Positions 25,472 to 33,471 of a stretch of 64,000 bases of DNA are shown here, piece by piece (within the stretch, counting starts at the first letter, position 1; the number at the start of each line of letters is the position of its first letter). Position numbers and translations under genes: made by a program. The notes beneath the pieces were generated by a model. It did not search any database, was not told where the DNA came from, and was given only the letters and a program-made list of their open reading frames with translations. This stretch comes from Chloroflexi bacterium CFX6 (GTDB lineage Bacteria > Chloroflexota > Anaerolineae > Anaerolineales > Villigracilaceae). The stretch covers positions 28,683 to 92,682 of the forward strand of contig SZPG01000010.1 of NCBI GenBank assembly GCA_030263595.1, given 5' to 3'.

Positions 25472-25552
25472 GGCTCATCTATGAAAAGTGTGCAAAAACA
25501 TTCGCGTGTAGCGGACGTTCTCTAACGTCTGCACACGAATCACACATGAGCC
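25472..25552. repeat. Nested inverted repeat between the ABC operon and menA
   Basis: GGCTCAT (25472-25478) and ATGAGCC (25546-25552) are inverted. Within them, ATTCGCGTGTAGCGGACGTT folds on AACGTCTGCACACGAAT with two bulged bases. It lies between convergent genes and may serve as a terminator for either. Confidence 0.6.
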
Positions 25553-25583
25553 GTGGTCTTTTCCTGAATTTCCGACTATGAGG

Positions 25584-26492
25584 CTACGAGAACAATAACC
25601 CCACCCAAAACAACAGGCTGAACGCCAGCGCGGTTCGACCCGTGCCAGCCAGCGCGACATTCAACGGGCGTCCTTTTTGCGTCAACGTCACGCGCGCGGC
25701 TCGATAGGCGATCGGTAACGACAGCCACGACAGCATGGTCGTCCACGGCACGATTCCCTTCCATGCCGCGAGCGGGAGAATAAGATAGGCTATCGTCATG
25801 CAAAGCACATATTGAATTTTGGTTCTGCGTTCACCCAACAAAACCGCCAGCGTATGCTTGCCCGCCTGGCGGTCGTTTTCCAAATCGCGCAAATTGTTCA
25901 CCACCAGAATCGCAGTGACGATCAACCCCGGTGGGATCGCCATCCACCACGCGGCGGATGAAATGAAACCCGCCTGCACGTAATAGGTCCCTGCCACGGA
26001 TGCAAGCCCGAAAAAGATGAATACAAAAAAATCGCCAAGCCCGTAATACCCAAGCGGGAACGGTCCGCCCGTGTAAGCGATCGCCGAAAGGATCGCGGCA
26101 ATGCCGATCACGATGATGGGCAGCCCGCCGAGCCATGTCAGATACAAACCGAACAACGCCGCCAAGCCGAATACGGCTGCCATGCCAAACTTCACCTGTG
26201 ATGGCGTAAGCAGTCCTGCTTGCGTGACGCGTGTAGGTCCCAAGCGTTCGGGCGTATCGGCGCCGCGTTCGAAATCGAACACGTCGTTGGCGAGGTTGCT
26301 CCCGATCTGCAACAACAGCGCGGCGGACAGACATGCCAGCATCGCGTCGAGCCGCAAGAATCCATCATGCCAGGCAAGCGCGCCGCCCATCACCACGCCG
26401 GATGCGGCGGCAGGCAGGGTGCGCGGGCGGATCGCCAATATCCAGGTCTTCCAGTTTATTCTTCGTTCACTAAAGTTGTTTTCCGAATTCAT
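25584..26492 (-). CDS. menA: 1,4-dihydroxy-2-naphthoate polyprenyltransferase
   Basis: A 302-residue UbiA-family membrane prenyltransferase with about nine helices. It attaches a polyprenyl chain to DHNA in menaquinone synthesis. The two Asp-rich, Mg-diphosphate-binding motifs are NDVFDFERGAD (about 69-79) and NNLRDLENDRQAGK. The ATG at 26492 begins the conserved N-terminal segment WKTWILAIRPRTLPA. There is no Shine-Dalgarno, and a TATACT box ends 7 bases before the ATG, so the mRNA is probably leaderless. It is divergent from ubiE/menG, the next enzyme in the pathway. Confidence 0.93.
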   Translation of the reverse strand: MNSENNFSERRINWKTWILAIRPRTLPAAASGVVMGGALAWHDGFLRLDAMLACLSAALLLQIGSNLANDVFDFERGADTPERLGPTRVTQAGLLTPSQVKFGMAAVFGLAALFGLYLTWLGGLPIIVIGIAAILSAIAYTGGPFPLGYYGLGDFFVFIFFGLASVAGTYYVQAGFISSAAWWMAIPPGLIVTAILVVNNLRDLENDRQAGKHTLAVLLGERRTKIQYVLCMTIAYLILPLAAWKGIVPWTTMLSWLSLPIAYRAARVTLTQKGRPLNVALAGTGRTALAFSLLFWVGLLFS

Positions 26493-26540
26493 GCGGGGCA
26501 GTATAACGTATAATGGCGCAAATTCGATGCAGGAGACCCC
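26493..26540. promoter_or_regulatory. Compact divergent promoter region of menA and ubiE
   Basis: Only 48 bases separate the two start codons. On the plus strand TATAAT is at 26509-26514, and a GCAGGAGA Shine-Dalgarno serves ubiE. On the minus strand TATACT (26505-26500) lies 7 bases from the menA ATG. The two -10 elements nearly touch, so the two menaquinone genes are likely to be co-regulated or to compete. Confidence 0.5.
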
Positions 26541-27233
26541 ATGACCCAATTGACAGGCGGCGAACGCGCGGCTTACGTGCAAGACATGTTCACGCGCATC
26601 GCCAGACGCTACGACTTGATGAATAGGCTGATGACCGGCGGACAGGACGTCCGCTGGAGGAAACGCGTCATCGAACTGGCGCGGCTGGACGACAACGCCT
26701 CTCTTCTGGACCTTGGGACCGGCACCGGCGATTTGGCGCGGGAGGCGCTGTCAGCGTTTCCCCAAGCCCGGGTCGTTGGAGCAGACTTCACTTTGGAAAT
26801 GATGCGGGTGGGTCAGGAAGCGGGCAGGCTCGATTTCTCCGCCGCGGACGCGCTTCGTCTGCCCTTCGATGAATCAACTTTCGAGGCGGTCGTCTCCGGC
26901 TTCCTGATGCGCAACGTCATTGACCTGAACAACGCACTGGAGGAACAATACCGCGTCCTCAAAAGCGGCGGTCGCATCGTCATCCTCGATACCACGCGCC
27001 CGAAGAGAAACATCCTTTCTCCGTTCATCTGGATTCACCTGCACTTCGTCATTCCCACGCTCGGCAAACTGGTGACGGGAGTCGGCGAGGCGTATCGTTA
27101 CCTGCCCGAAACCACCGAGGGCTTCGTCACCGCCGAGGACATGGTCGCGCGCATGGCTTCGGTCGGATTCAAAAATATCGGCTTTCGGCGCTTCATGTTT
27201 GGGACCATCGCCATCCATTGGGGGGTGAAGTAA
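26541..27233 (+). CDS. ubiE: Demethylmenaquinone methyltransferase
   Basis: A 230-residue SAM-dependent methyltransferase that performs the last step of menaquinone synthesis (menG/ubiE). SAM-binding motif I is LLDLGTGTGDLA. The UbiE signatures are FTRIARRYDLMNRLM near the N-terminus and RVLKSGGRIVILDTTRP in the middle. LHFVIPTLGKLVTG and YRYLPETTEGF complete the family pattern. It faces menA across a 48-base divergent promoter. No ubiquinone genes are seen, so menaquinone is the likely quinone. Confidence 0.95.
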   Translation: MTQLTGGERAAYVQDMFTRIARRYDLMNRLMTGGQDVRWRKRVIELARLDDNASLLDLGTGTGDLAREALSAFPQARVVGADFTLEMMRVGQEAGRLDFSAADALRLPFDESTFEAVVSGFLMRNVIDLNNALEEQYRVLKSGGRIVILDTTRPKRNILSPFIWIHLHFVIPTLGKLVTGVGEAYRYLPETTEGFVTAEDMVARMASVGFKNIGFRRFMFGTIAIHWGVK

Positions 27234-27386
27234 TGCGGGTTGATCCTTCGATGGTAAATACCGCCGTGATCTCCTTTCGACGAACGTCCTGGGCTTTGAT
27301 GAGAAAATGGAGATGCGCAAGATCGGCGAACGACAATCCGAGATCGAAGGTCGGCAAAGAACATTGCCGATCATGGAGATGACTTT

Positions 27387-27935
27387 ATGACCGCCTACTG
27401 CGATTACGTCAACGCTCACCCCGAAGATACGTTCAACAAGGAATATCACGATACGCAATATGGATTTCCCATCCGCGACGACAACCTGCTTTTCGAGCGT
27501 CTCATCCTCGAGATCAACCAGGCGGGGCTTTCGTGGATCACCATCCTGAAAAAAGCGGAGAACTTTCGCAAAGCCTATCGCGGGTTCGATATTGAGGAGG
27601 TGGCGAAGTTCACCGAAAAGGACCGCGCCCGTTTGCTGGCGGATGCGGGCATCATTCGCAATCGTCTCAAGGTCAACGCCGCGATCGAAAACGCCAAACG
27701 GATTCAGGCATTACGAAAAGAGTTTGGTTCCTTCAAAGGCTGGCTGGACGCGCATCACCCGCGTACAAAAGATGAGTGGACGAAACTCTTCCGAAAGACA
27801 TTCGTCTTTACAGGCGGGGAGATCGTGAACGAGTTTCTTCTGTCAACGGGATATTTGCCCGGCGCGCACGACAGGAATTGCCCGATTTACAAAAGGGTGG
27901 CGTCGCTGCGCCCTGCGTGGATGCGCCGCAGATAG
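27387..27935 (+). CDS. tag: DNA-3-methyladenine glycosylase I
   Basis: A 182-residue helix-hairpin-helix-type glycosylase that removes 3-methyladenine from alkylated DNA. The active-site segment is LILEINQAGLSWITILKK, with Glu42. The zinc-snap ligands typical of Tag are present as C5, H21, H161 and C165, the last two in GAHDRNCP with the same four-residue spacing as in E. coli. GGEIVNEFLLSTGYLPG is the usual C-terminal motif. It stands with the next gene in a tight pair. Confidence 0.95.
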   Translation: MTAYCDYVNAHPEDTFNKEYHDTQYGFPIRDDNLLFERLILEINQAGLSWITILKKAENFRKAYRGFDIEEVAKFTEKDRARLLADAGIIRNRLKVNAAIENAKRIQALRKEFGSFKGWLDAHHPRTKDEWTKLFRKTFVFTGGEIVNEFLLSTGYLPGAHDRNCPIYKRVASLRPAWMRRR

Positions 27936-27937
27936 TC

Positions 27938-27943
27938 TATAAT
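27938..27943 (+). promoter_or_regulatory. TATAAT box 7 nt before the esterase start codon
   Basis: TATAAT directly follows the tag stop codon and ends 7 bases before the ATG at 27951, with no Shine-Dalgarno between. A start site about 7 bases downstream would coincide with the start codon, giving a leaderless mRNA. Confidence 0.5.
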
Positions 27944-27950
27944 TCAACAC

Positions 27951-28739
27951 ATGTCACAGATCATCGCCACCGCGGAGCCTTTCTTCCTTTTGGGCGACCG
28001 CTCGAAACCCGCCTGCCTGCTCATTCACGGATTCACCGGCACGCCCAAGGAAATGCGTTCGCTGGGGGAATACCTCAACCAAAACGGATATACCTGCCTC
28101 GGGATTCGACTCGCCGGTCACGCCACCGGCCCCGAAGACATGATCCGTTCGAACTGGACCGATTGGGTTGCCTCCGTCGAAGACGGCTTTTCCCTCCTCC
28201 GGGATTCGACCGATGCGGTCTTCCTCGTCGGGCTTTCGATGGGAGGAGTATTGTCCCTGCTCATGTCCACGAGGTTCGATTCCCAAAGGATCAGGGGCGC
28301 GGTCGCCATGTCCACGCCGTATAAACTGCCCGACGACCCGCGCCTGCGTCACATTGACTGGATCGCCAGGATGATCCCGTACATGCCGAAGAGCAACGAA
28401 GAACCGGGGGCGAGTTGGTTCGATAAAGAGGCGTGGAAGGATCATATTTCGTACCCGCAGAACCCCGTCCGCTCGATCGGGCAGTTGAACAAGTTGCTGG
28501 GAGAAATGCGCGCCGCGCTGCCGAAGATCCGCGTGCCGGTGTTGTTGATGCACTCGAAGGATGACAGGTATGTATCCCCCGAAAACATGGAACTTATCTT
28601 CGCGGATCTGGGGAACGCGTCGGACAAGACGAAGGTTTATTTAACGGGGTCCAGCCACGTCGTCACGCGCGATGCGGCTCGTCATCAGGTGTTCGAAGCC
28701 GTGCGTCAATTCATCGGTCGGGTCGGAGGTCGTGCTTGA
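27951..28739 (+). CDS. Alpha/beta-hydrolase, carboxylesterase/monoacylglycerol-lipase type
   Basis: A 262-residue serine hydrolase. The oxyanion HG motif is LLIHGFTGTP. The nucleophile elbow is VGLSMGGVLS, the acid lies in HSKDDRYVSPE, and the His lies in TGSSHVVTRD. This is the pattern of Est30-type carboxylesterases, which hydrolyse short acyl esters. The stop overlaps the start of the MFS gene (TTGA), and a TATAAT lies just before the start. Confidence 0.9.
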   Translation: MSQIIATAEPFFLLGDRSKPACLLIHGFTGTPKEMRSLGEYLNQNGYTCLGIRLAGHATGPEDMIRSNWTDWVASVEDGFSLLRDSTDAVFLVGLSMGGVLSLLMSTRFDSQRIRGAVAMSTPYKLPDDPRLRHIDWIARMIPYMPKSNEEPGASWFDKEAWKDHISYPQNPVRSIGQLNKLLGEMRAALPKIRVPVLLMHSKDDRYVSPENMELIFADLGNASDKTKVYLTGSSHVVTRDAARHQVFEAVRQFIGRVGGRA

Positions 28740-29857
28740 ATCGCAATCTCGTGTTTGTCGCCGCCGCCCTGCTCACGTGGGGATTCGGCGAGGGCTTGTT
28801 CTTCAATTTCCAACCCATTTATCTGAAATCGCTGGGGAGCGACGAACAACAGATCGGTTTGATCCTGGGGGCGTTCGGCGCGGCGATGGCGATCACGCAC
28901 ATCCCCGCCGGGCGGCTGGCGGACCGCATCGGGCGCAGACCGTTGTTGTTCGCGGCGTGGATCATGGGTCTGATCGCGGCGATCGTCATGGCGATTGCGA
29001 ACTCCCTGCCGGTGTTCGTAACCGGCATGTTGCTTTACGGCTTGACCGCCTTCGTCGCCTCGCCGTTGAGCAGTTACGTGACCGCGGCGCGCGGCAAGTG
29101 GTCGGTCGGCACCGCGCTTTCGCTCACGACCGCCACGTTCAGCGGGGGCATGGTGCTGGGTCCCATCACCGGCGGATGGCTCGCCGACCGTTTCGGATTA
29201 CGGACGATCTATTTCGTGGCGGCGGGATTCTTCGTGGTTTCCACGCTCTGCATCCTTTTCATTCAAAAGCAACCGATTGATCGTCACGATCTCGAAACGC
29301 CCCCGCCGGGTTTGTTCGGCAACGCCCGCCTGCTGGGTTTCGTCGGCGTCGTGGCGTTCGCCGTGTTCGCGATGTACCTTCCCCAGCCGCTCACGCCGAA
29401 CTTTCTCGAAGACGCGCACGGTCTTTCGCTCGGCAGGATCGGAATCGTTTTCACGATGGGCGCGCTGGGGAACGCAGCGCTCGCCGTCTTTTTGAGCCGC
29501 GTGAATCCCTATTACGGTTTTCTTGTGGCGCAGTCCATGGTCGGCGCGTTTGCCTTCCTCATCTGGCGCGGCGCAAACCTGCCCATCCTTGCCCTCGGGT
29601 ATTTCCTTCTCGGCGGGTTTCGCGCCGCGCGTCCGCTGGCGTTGGCGCAGGCGCGCGCGCTCGTCCACGATTCGCAAATGGGATTTACCTACGGTTTGAT
29701 GGAGACGGTCAACTCCGTGATCTTCATCCTGACTCCGCCCCTGGTTGGATTCCTCTACAAAACGGATCCCGCCGCGATCTACCCGCTCGCTCTCGGACTG
29801 ATCGCTGTTTCCGTTCTAATCAGCCTTATCTTCCCGAGGAGGCTTCTCCATGCTTGA
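28736..29857 (+). CDS. MFS transporter
   Basis: A 373-residue Major Facilitator with about 11-12 helices. The conserved loop 2-3 motif is AGRLADRIGRRPLL. A repeated pattern, GGWLADRFGLRTIY, follows helix 5. It is probably a drug- or metabolite-proton antiporter; the substrate is unknown. It starts at TTG overlapping the esterase stop, and its 3' end overlaps the MBL-hydrolase gene by 8 bases, so the three form one unit. Confidence 0.9.
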   Translation: MNRNLVFVAAALLTWGFGEGLFFNFQPIYLKSLGSDEQQIGLILGAFGAAMAITHIPAGRLADRIGRRPLLFAAWIMGLIAAIVMAIANSLPVFVTGMLLYGLTAFVASPLSSYVTAARGKWSVGTALSLTTATFSGGMVLGPITGGWLADRFGLRTIYFVAAGFFVVSTLCILFIQKQPIDRHDLETPPPGLFGNARLLGFVGVVAFAVFAMYLPQPLTPNFLEDAHGLSLGRIGIVFTMGALGNAALAVFLSRVNPYYGFLVAQSMVGAFAFLIWRGANLPILALGYFLLGGFRAARPLALAQARALVHDSQMGFTYGLMETVNSVIFILTPPLVGFLYKTDPAAIYPLALGLIAVSVLISLIFPRRLLHA

Positions 29858-30485
29858 GATCGTTTCCTTTACACTCGGTCCCGCGCAGACCAACGCGTAT
29901 CTCGTCGCCGACCCTGACACAAAGGAAGCCGCGGTCATTGACCCGGCCTGGGATGGACTCATTATTTTGAATGCCGCGCAAAAACGCGGCTGGCGCATCG
30001 GTCATTTGTGGTACACGCACGCGCACTTCGATCACATCGGCGGCGCGGCGGCGATTGCGGATGCGTCGAATCCATTGCCTCTCGTCGCCTTGCATCCGAA
30101 CGATCACGTGCTGTGGCGCGCGGGCGGAGGCGGCGCGCTCTTCGGCTTCGACATTGATCCCGGTCCCGAGCCGACCATTGATTTCGTCCACGGCATGAAG
30201 ATGAAACTTGGCTCGAGCGAATTCGAAATCCGCTTCACGCCGGGACACACGCCCGGTCATTGCATTTTGTACGTGGCTTCGGCTGGAATTTGTTTCTGCG
30301 GCGATTTGATCTTCGCCGGCGGCGTCGGTCGCACCGACTTCCCCGGCGGGAGTCGGGAGCAATTGGAGCAAAGCATTCGAACGCAGGTATTTACCCTTCC
30401 TGACGATACGCGCCTGCTATCCGGTCACGGACCGGAGACGACGGTGGGGGAGGAGAAGAGGGAAAATCCGTTTGTGAGGGGATGA
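29850..30485 (+). CDS. MBL-fold metallohydrolase (glyoxalase II-like)
   Basis: A 211-residue metallo-beta-lactamase-fold hydrolase. The metal ligands are in THAHFDHIGG (H57, H59, D61, H62), TPGHTPGHC, CGDLIF and SGHGPETTVG. It has the order and spacing of the hydroxyacylglutathione hydrolase-like group, but lacks the C-terminal substrate domain of true GloB. It probably cleaves a thioester. It is the last gene of the esterase-MFS-MBL unit and is followed by a long perfect hairpin. Confidence 0.92.
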   Translation: MLEIVSFTLGPAQTNAYLVADPDTKEAAVIDPAWDGLIILNAAQKRGWRIGHLWYTHAHFDHIGGAAAIADASNPLPLVALHPNDHVLWRAGGGGALFGFDIDPGPEPTIDFVHGMKMKLGSSEFEIRFTPGHTPGHCILYVASAGICFCGDLIFAGGVGRTDFPGGSREQLEQSIRTQVFTLPDDTRLLSGHGPETTVGEEKRENPFVRG

Positions 30486-30490
30486 TTCTC

Positions 30491-30550
30491 GTTTCGTAGT
30501 GCGTACTGCGTATTCCGTATCAATGGGTTACGCAGTACGCACTACGAAAC
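30491..30550. repeat. Perfect 22-bp inverted repeat between MBL hydrolase and rny
   Basis: The left arm 30491-30512 (GTTTCGTAGTGCGTACTGCG plus TA) is the exact reverse complement of 30529-30550, with a 16-base loop. No T-run follows. It lies between convergent genes and could terminate both, or be one copy of a dispersed palindromic element. Confidence 0.85.
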
Positions 30551-30566
30551 ATGCAACACTCAATAT

Positions 30567-32093
30567 CTACTTCGCAAATTCCGTTGACCGCGTCTCGCGG
30601 ATCACCGTCACCTTGATCTGACCGGGGTATTGCATGGTCTCTTCGATCTTCTTGGCGATGTCGCGCGCCAGGCGGGCGGAGGTGAGATCGTCAATCTTTT
30701 CAGGCTTCACAATCACGCGCACTTCGCGTCCCGCCTGGATGGCAAAGGCTTGTTCCACGCCCTCGAACGAAGTGGACAGTTCCTCGAGCGTGCGGATGCG
30801 TTTGATGTACGCTTCGAGGTCCTCGCGGCGGGCGCCGGGACGCGCGCCGGAGATGGCGTCCGCAGCCTCGGCGATGATGGCTTCGATGGATTCCTGTTCC
30901 ACTTCGTGGTGATGCGAAGCGATGGCATTTACGACCCTGGGGTTCACGCCGTAGCGTTTGCAGAACTCCGCGCCGAGCATGGCGTGCGTGCCTTCCTGGT
31001 TGTGATCCATGGCTTTGCCGATGTCATGCAGGAAACCGCCCTGCTTGGAAAGTTCCACGTTCGCGCCGATCTCCGCGGCCAGGATGCCAGCCAGTTTGGC
31101 GACCTCGACCGCGTGGGCGAGTTGGTTCTGCCCGTAGGACGTGCGGAATTTGAGCCGCCCCATCATACGGAGGACTTCGGGATGCAAGCCTGAGATGTTG
31201 GCGTCGAACGCGGCTTGTTCGCCCGCCTCGTTGATGATCTTCTCGACCGCCTTCGTTTCATCCTGCACGACCTTCTCGATGTGCGCGGGATGGATGCGCC
31301 CGTCGAGGATCAATCGTTCGAGGGCGCGGCGACCGATCTCGCGGCGAACCGAATCGAAGCAGGAGATGGTCACAGAATCGGGGGTATCGTCCACGATCAC
31401 GTCCACGCCCGCGGCTTGCTCGAAGGCTTTGATGTTGCGTCCGTTGCGCCCCACGATGCGACCTTTCATCTCCTCGCTGGGAAGAGTCACAACCGCGCGC
31501 GTGACCTCCGCCACGTGTTCGGATGCGACGCGCTGGATGGCGTCGGCGATCAGTTTGCGGGCGCGCTTTTCGCCTTCCTCGCGCGCCTCGGCTTCGATCT
31601 GGCGCATGATGCGCGCCATGTCGCTGCGCGCCTCCTTCTCCACCGCCGCAAACAGTTCCTTCCTTGCGTCCTCCTGGGTCATCTGCGCGATCTGCTCGAG
31701 TCTTTTGACCTGCTCCTCGTACAATTTGTCAATTTCGTTGCCGCGCCGGTCCACCTGCGACTGGCGTTTGTTGATCGTCTGTTCGCGTTGTTCGAGACGG
31801 TCGGCGCGGCTGTCGAGTTCGGAGCGGCGTTTATCGAGACGGTCCGATTCCTTGTTGAGTTCGATGCGGCGTTCCTTGATCTCCGCCTCCGCCGCCTGGA
31901 TGATCTTGACGGCGTTCTCGCGCGCCTGGCTTTCGATCAGGCGCGCCTGTTCGTTGGCGCCCTTCAGGATGGTATCCGCCTTGTCCTGCTGCTGTTTCGC
32001 CCTTTGCTCCGTCTGATACCTGTGTAAGAAGTACCCGGCGATCACACCCACGAACAGGACGATCACATCTACAAAAATCAATATCGGGTTCAT
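30567..32093 (-). CDS. rny: Ribonuclease Y
   Basis: A 508-residue membrane-anchored endoribonuclease that starts mRNA decay. An N-terminal membrane helix (about 4-24) is followed by a long charged coiled coil (about 28-195). A KH domain follows (about 205-265, with IVGRNGRNIKAFEQAAG), then an HD domain whose metal motif is LHDIGKAMD and later ASHHHEVE. Length and order match RNase Y of Firmicutes. It overlaps the recX stop as ATGA, so the two are co-translated. Confidence 0.95.
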   Translation of the reverse strand: MNPILIFVDVIVLFVGVIAGYFLHRYQTEQRAKQQQDKADTILKGANEQARLIESQARENAVKIIQAAEAEIKERRIELNKESDRLDKRRSELDSRADRLEQREQTINKRQSQVDRRGNEIDKLYEEQVKRLEQIAQMTQEDARKELFAAVEKEARSDMARIMRQIEAEAREEGEKRARKLIADAIQRVASEHVAEVTRAVVTLPSEEMKGRIVGRNGRNIKAFEQAAGVDVIVDDTPDSVTISCFDSVRREIGRRALERLILDGRIHPAHIEKVVQDETKAVEKIINEAGEQAAFDANISGLHPEVLRMMGRLKFRTSYGQNQLAHAVEVAKLAGILAAEIGANVELSKQGGFLHDIGKAMDHNQEGTHAMLGAEFCKRYGVNPRVVNAIASHHHEVEQESIEAIIAEAADAISGARPGARREDLEAYIKRIRTLEELSTSFEGVEQAFAIQAGREVRVIVKPEKIDDLTSARLARDIAKKIEETMQYPGQIKVTVIRETRSTEFAK

Positions 32094-32743
32094 GTTGTGT
32101 CCTCTTCTTCAAAATGTCGTTCCTCGGTGTGCGATTCGTTCCACACCCGGCTGACCGCGCTTGCGATCACCGAATAGGAAAAACCGCGTCGGGCGAGGAA
32201 CCCGGAAAGTTTCGTTCTGAACTCGCTCCACTCCAGACCTTTGAGTCGGGTCGCCCGCTTTCGAGCGGCTTCGTAGGCGAGCGCTTCGTCGTCCACACCT
32301 TCGAGCGCGGACTTCGCCGCCTCGTCTTCGAGTCCCTTCTGGCGGAGTTCCAACGCCATCAGGCGGCGGCTGCGCGGGCGGAACGCGCTCCTGTTTTCGA
32401 CCCAGGCGCGGGCGAACTGGTCGTCGTTCGCAAGCCCGTCCCTGCGCAGGCGTTCGAGGGTCTCCCCGATCACGTCTTCGGGAATCTCGTGTTTTTGGAG
32501 ATTCCTGCGGATCTCGGATTCGGAGCGGGCGCGGTAACTCAAAAAGAGCAGCGCCTGCTGGAGCGCCCGTTCACGCGCGTCCTCAGCCTGCAACTGTCCG
32601 ATCTTCTTTTCGTCCAATTCCTGGCCCACTCTCAGCCAGGCGGCGGTGATGCGTTCCAGCCCGAAGGCGAATTCCCCATCGAGGTAGACGTTCACCCGAT
32701 TGGAGTTCCTTTTTTGCGCTTCGATGGCGGTGATCTTTTTCAT
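32090..32743 (-). CDS. recX: Regulatory protein RecX
   Basis: A 217-residue all-helical protein of the RecX family, which binds RecA filaments and limits recombination. Typical triple three-helix repeats are visible: ALLFLSYRARSESEIRRNL, LRRDGLANDDQFARAWVENR and FLARRGFSYSVIASAVSRV. An N-terminal segment (1-60) is shared with longer RecX proteins. recA is not in the window. Its upstream region is the unusual repeat array at 32757-32984. Confidence 0.88.
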   Translation of the reverse strand: MKKITAIEAQKRNSNRVNVYLDGEFAFGLERITAAWLRVGQELDEKKIGQLQAEDARERALQQALLFLSYRARSESEIRRNLQKHEIPEDVIGETLERLRRDGLANDDQFARAWVENRSAFRPRSRRLMALELRQKGLEDEAAKSALEGVDDEALAYEAARKRATRLKGLEWSEFRTKLSGFLARRGFSYSVIASAVSRVWNESHTEERHFEEEDTT

Positions 32744-32756
32744 GGTCGTTTGTGCA

Positions 32757-32984
32757 GCAGGCGTTCTCCAACACTGTTTTCGGCAGTCATCGCAAGAGAG
32801 CGATGACTACGCCGAGGCATTAACCGCGCACAGCAGGCGTTCTCCAATGCCGTTTTTGGCAGTCATCGCAAGAGAGCGATGACTACGCCGAGGCATTAAC
32901 CGCGCACAGCAGGCGTTCTCCAACGCCGTTTTCGGCAATCATCGCAAGAGAGCGATGACTACGCCGGGGCATTAAACGCGCACA
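32757..32984. repeat. Three 76-bp tandem repeats, each with a perfect 9-bp hairpin
   Basis: Units start at 32757, 32833 and 32909 and differ from each other at only a few bases. Each contains AGTCATCGC-AAGAGA-GCGATGACT, a perfect 9-bp stem (one base differs in the third unit), followed by TACGCCGAGGCATTAACCGC. No frame runs through the array. It sits directly upstream of recX. Confidence 0.9.
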
Positions 32985-33016
32985 GCCGAAGAACCGTCCA
33001 ACGGTTCCTCGGCTGT
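32982..33016. ncRNA. Long hairpin at the junction of the repeats and the RNA-like segment
   Basis: ACAGCCGA-GAACCGT pairs with ACGGTTC-TCGGCTGT across a CCA loop. This is a 15-bp stem with one A.C mismatch. It directly follows the third 76-bp repeat. Confidence 0.55.
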
Positions 33017-33037
33017 CGAAAGCTGCCGCACAGCGAC

Positions 33038-33190
33038 GTGCGTCAGAGGTGGGAAATGTCTGGGTAGGTTGAGCAGGCCCCAGGTCACGCGTGAAGCGTG
33101 TTCGGGTGCGAATCAAATCACAAGGCAGACGACCGAGTCGCGCCTTGTGAGCAGGTTAAGGGGGGTGGAAGTCCGATGCCGTTTCAAAAT
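33038..33190 (+). ncRNA. Group II intron-like 5' domain (relic) or other structured RNA
   Basis: The segment opens with GTGCG, the group II intron 5' consensus. It is then rich in stems: CTGGG...CCCAG at 33060-33084, CACGC-GTGAA-GCGTG, and CACAAGGC...GCCTTGTG (8 bp, 33119-33149). It ends with AGCAGGTTAAGGGGGGTGGA AGTCCGA, a pattern I associate with domain I of bacterial group II introns. No reverse transcriptase and no domain V follow, so it would be a 5' fragment. If it is not an intron relic, it is an unassigned structured RNA. Confidence 0.45.
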
Positions 33191-33471
33191 GTTCCTAACT
33201 CGACTTCACAAATTAACTCCCAAACCGGGGGAGATTCTTGCTCTCGTATCCAGAATCCAGTACAGCCAGGACCGCGGGGGCGGTGGAGGTAAGCGGGTTC
33301 GTATCCTTTCGGATTTTCCTGATTATACATGTATTTTAAGATTTGGAACCTGAAATTTTCGTAGCATTTTTTGGCGGGCGGGTTATATACATAGAATCGT
33401 GACAAATGGAACTGGGTGAAACCCCGAAGTCGTGGAATAATGCAAGGGATTTTTACACCAATGGAGGCAGT
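33191..33471 (+). other. Upstream region of the malic enzyme gene
   Basis: About 280 bases without a supported gene. It contains a G-rich stretch GGACCGCGGGGGCGGTGG near 33272-33290 and an A/T-rich block at 33310-33400. Possible -10 sequences TATATAC and TAGAAT lie near 33386-33396. No tRNA cloverleaf could be completed around the TTCGTATCC at 33297. Confidence 0.4.

Noticed and set aside
32757..32984. Possible CRISPR array
   Set aside because: The 76-bp units are contiguous with no unique spacers, and no cas gene is near.
33290..33310. tRNA T-loop-like TTCGTATCC
   Set aside because: No acceptor stem or anticodon arm can be completed around it on either strand.
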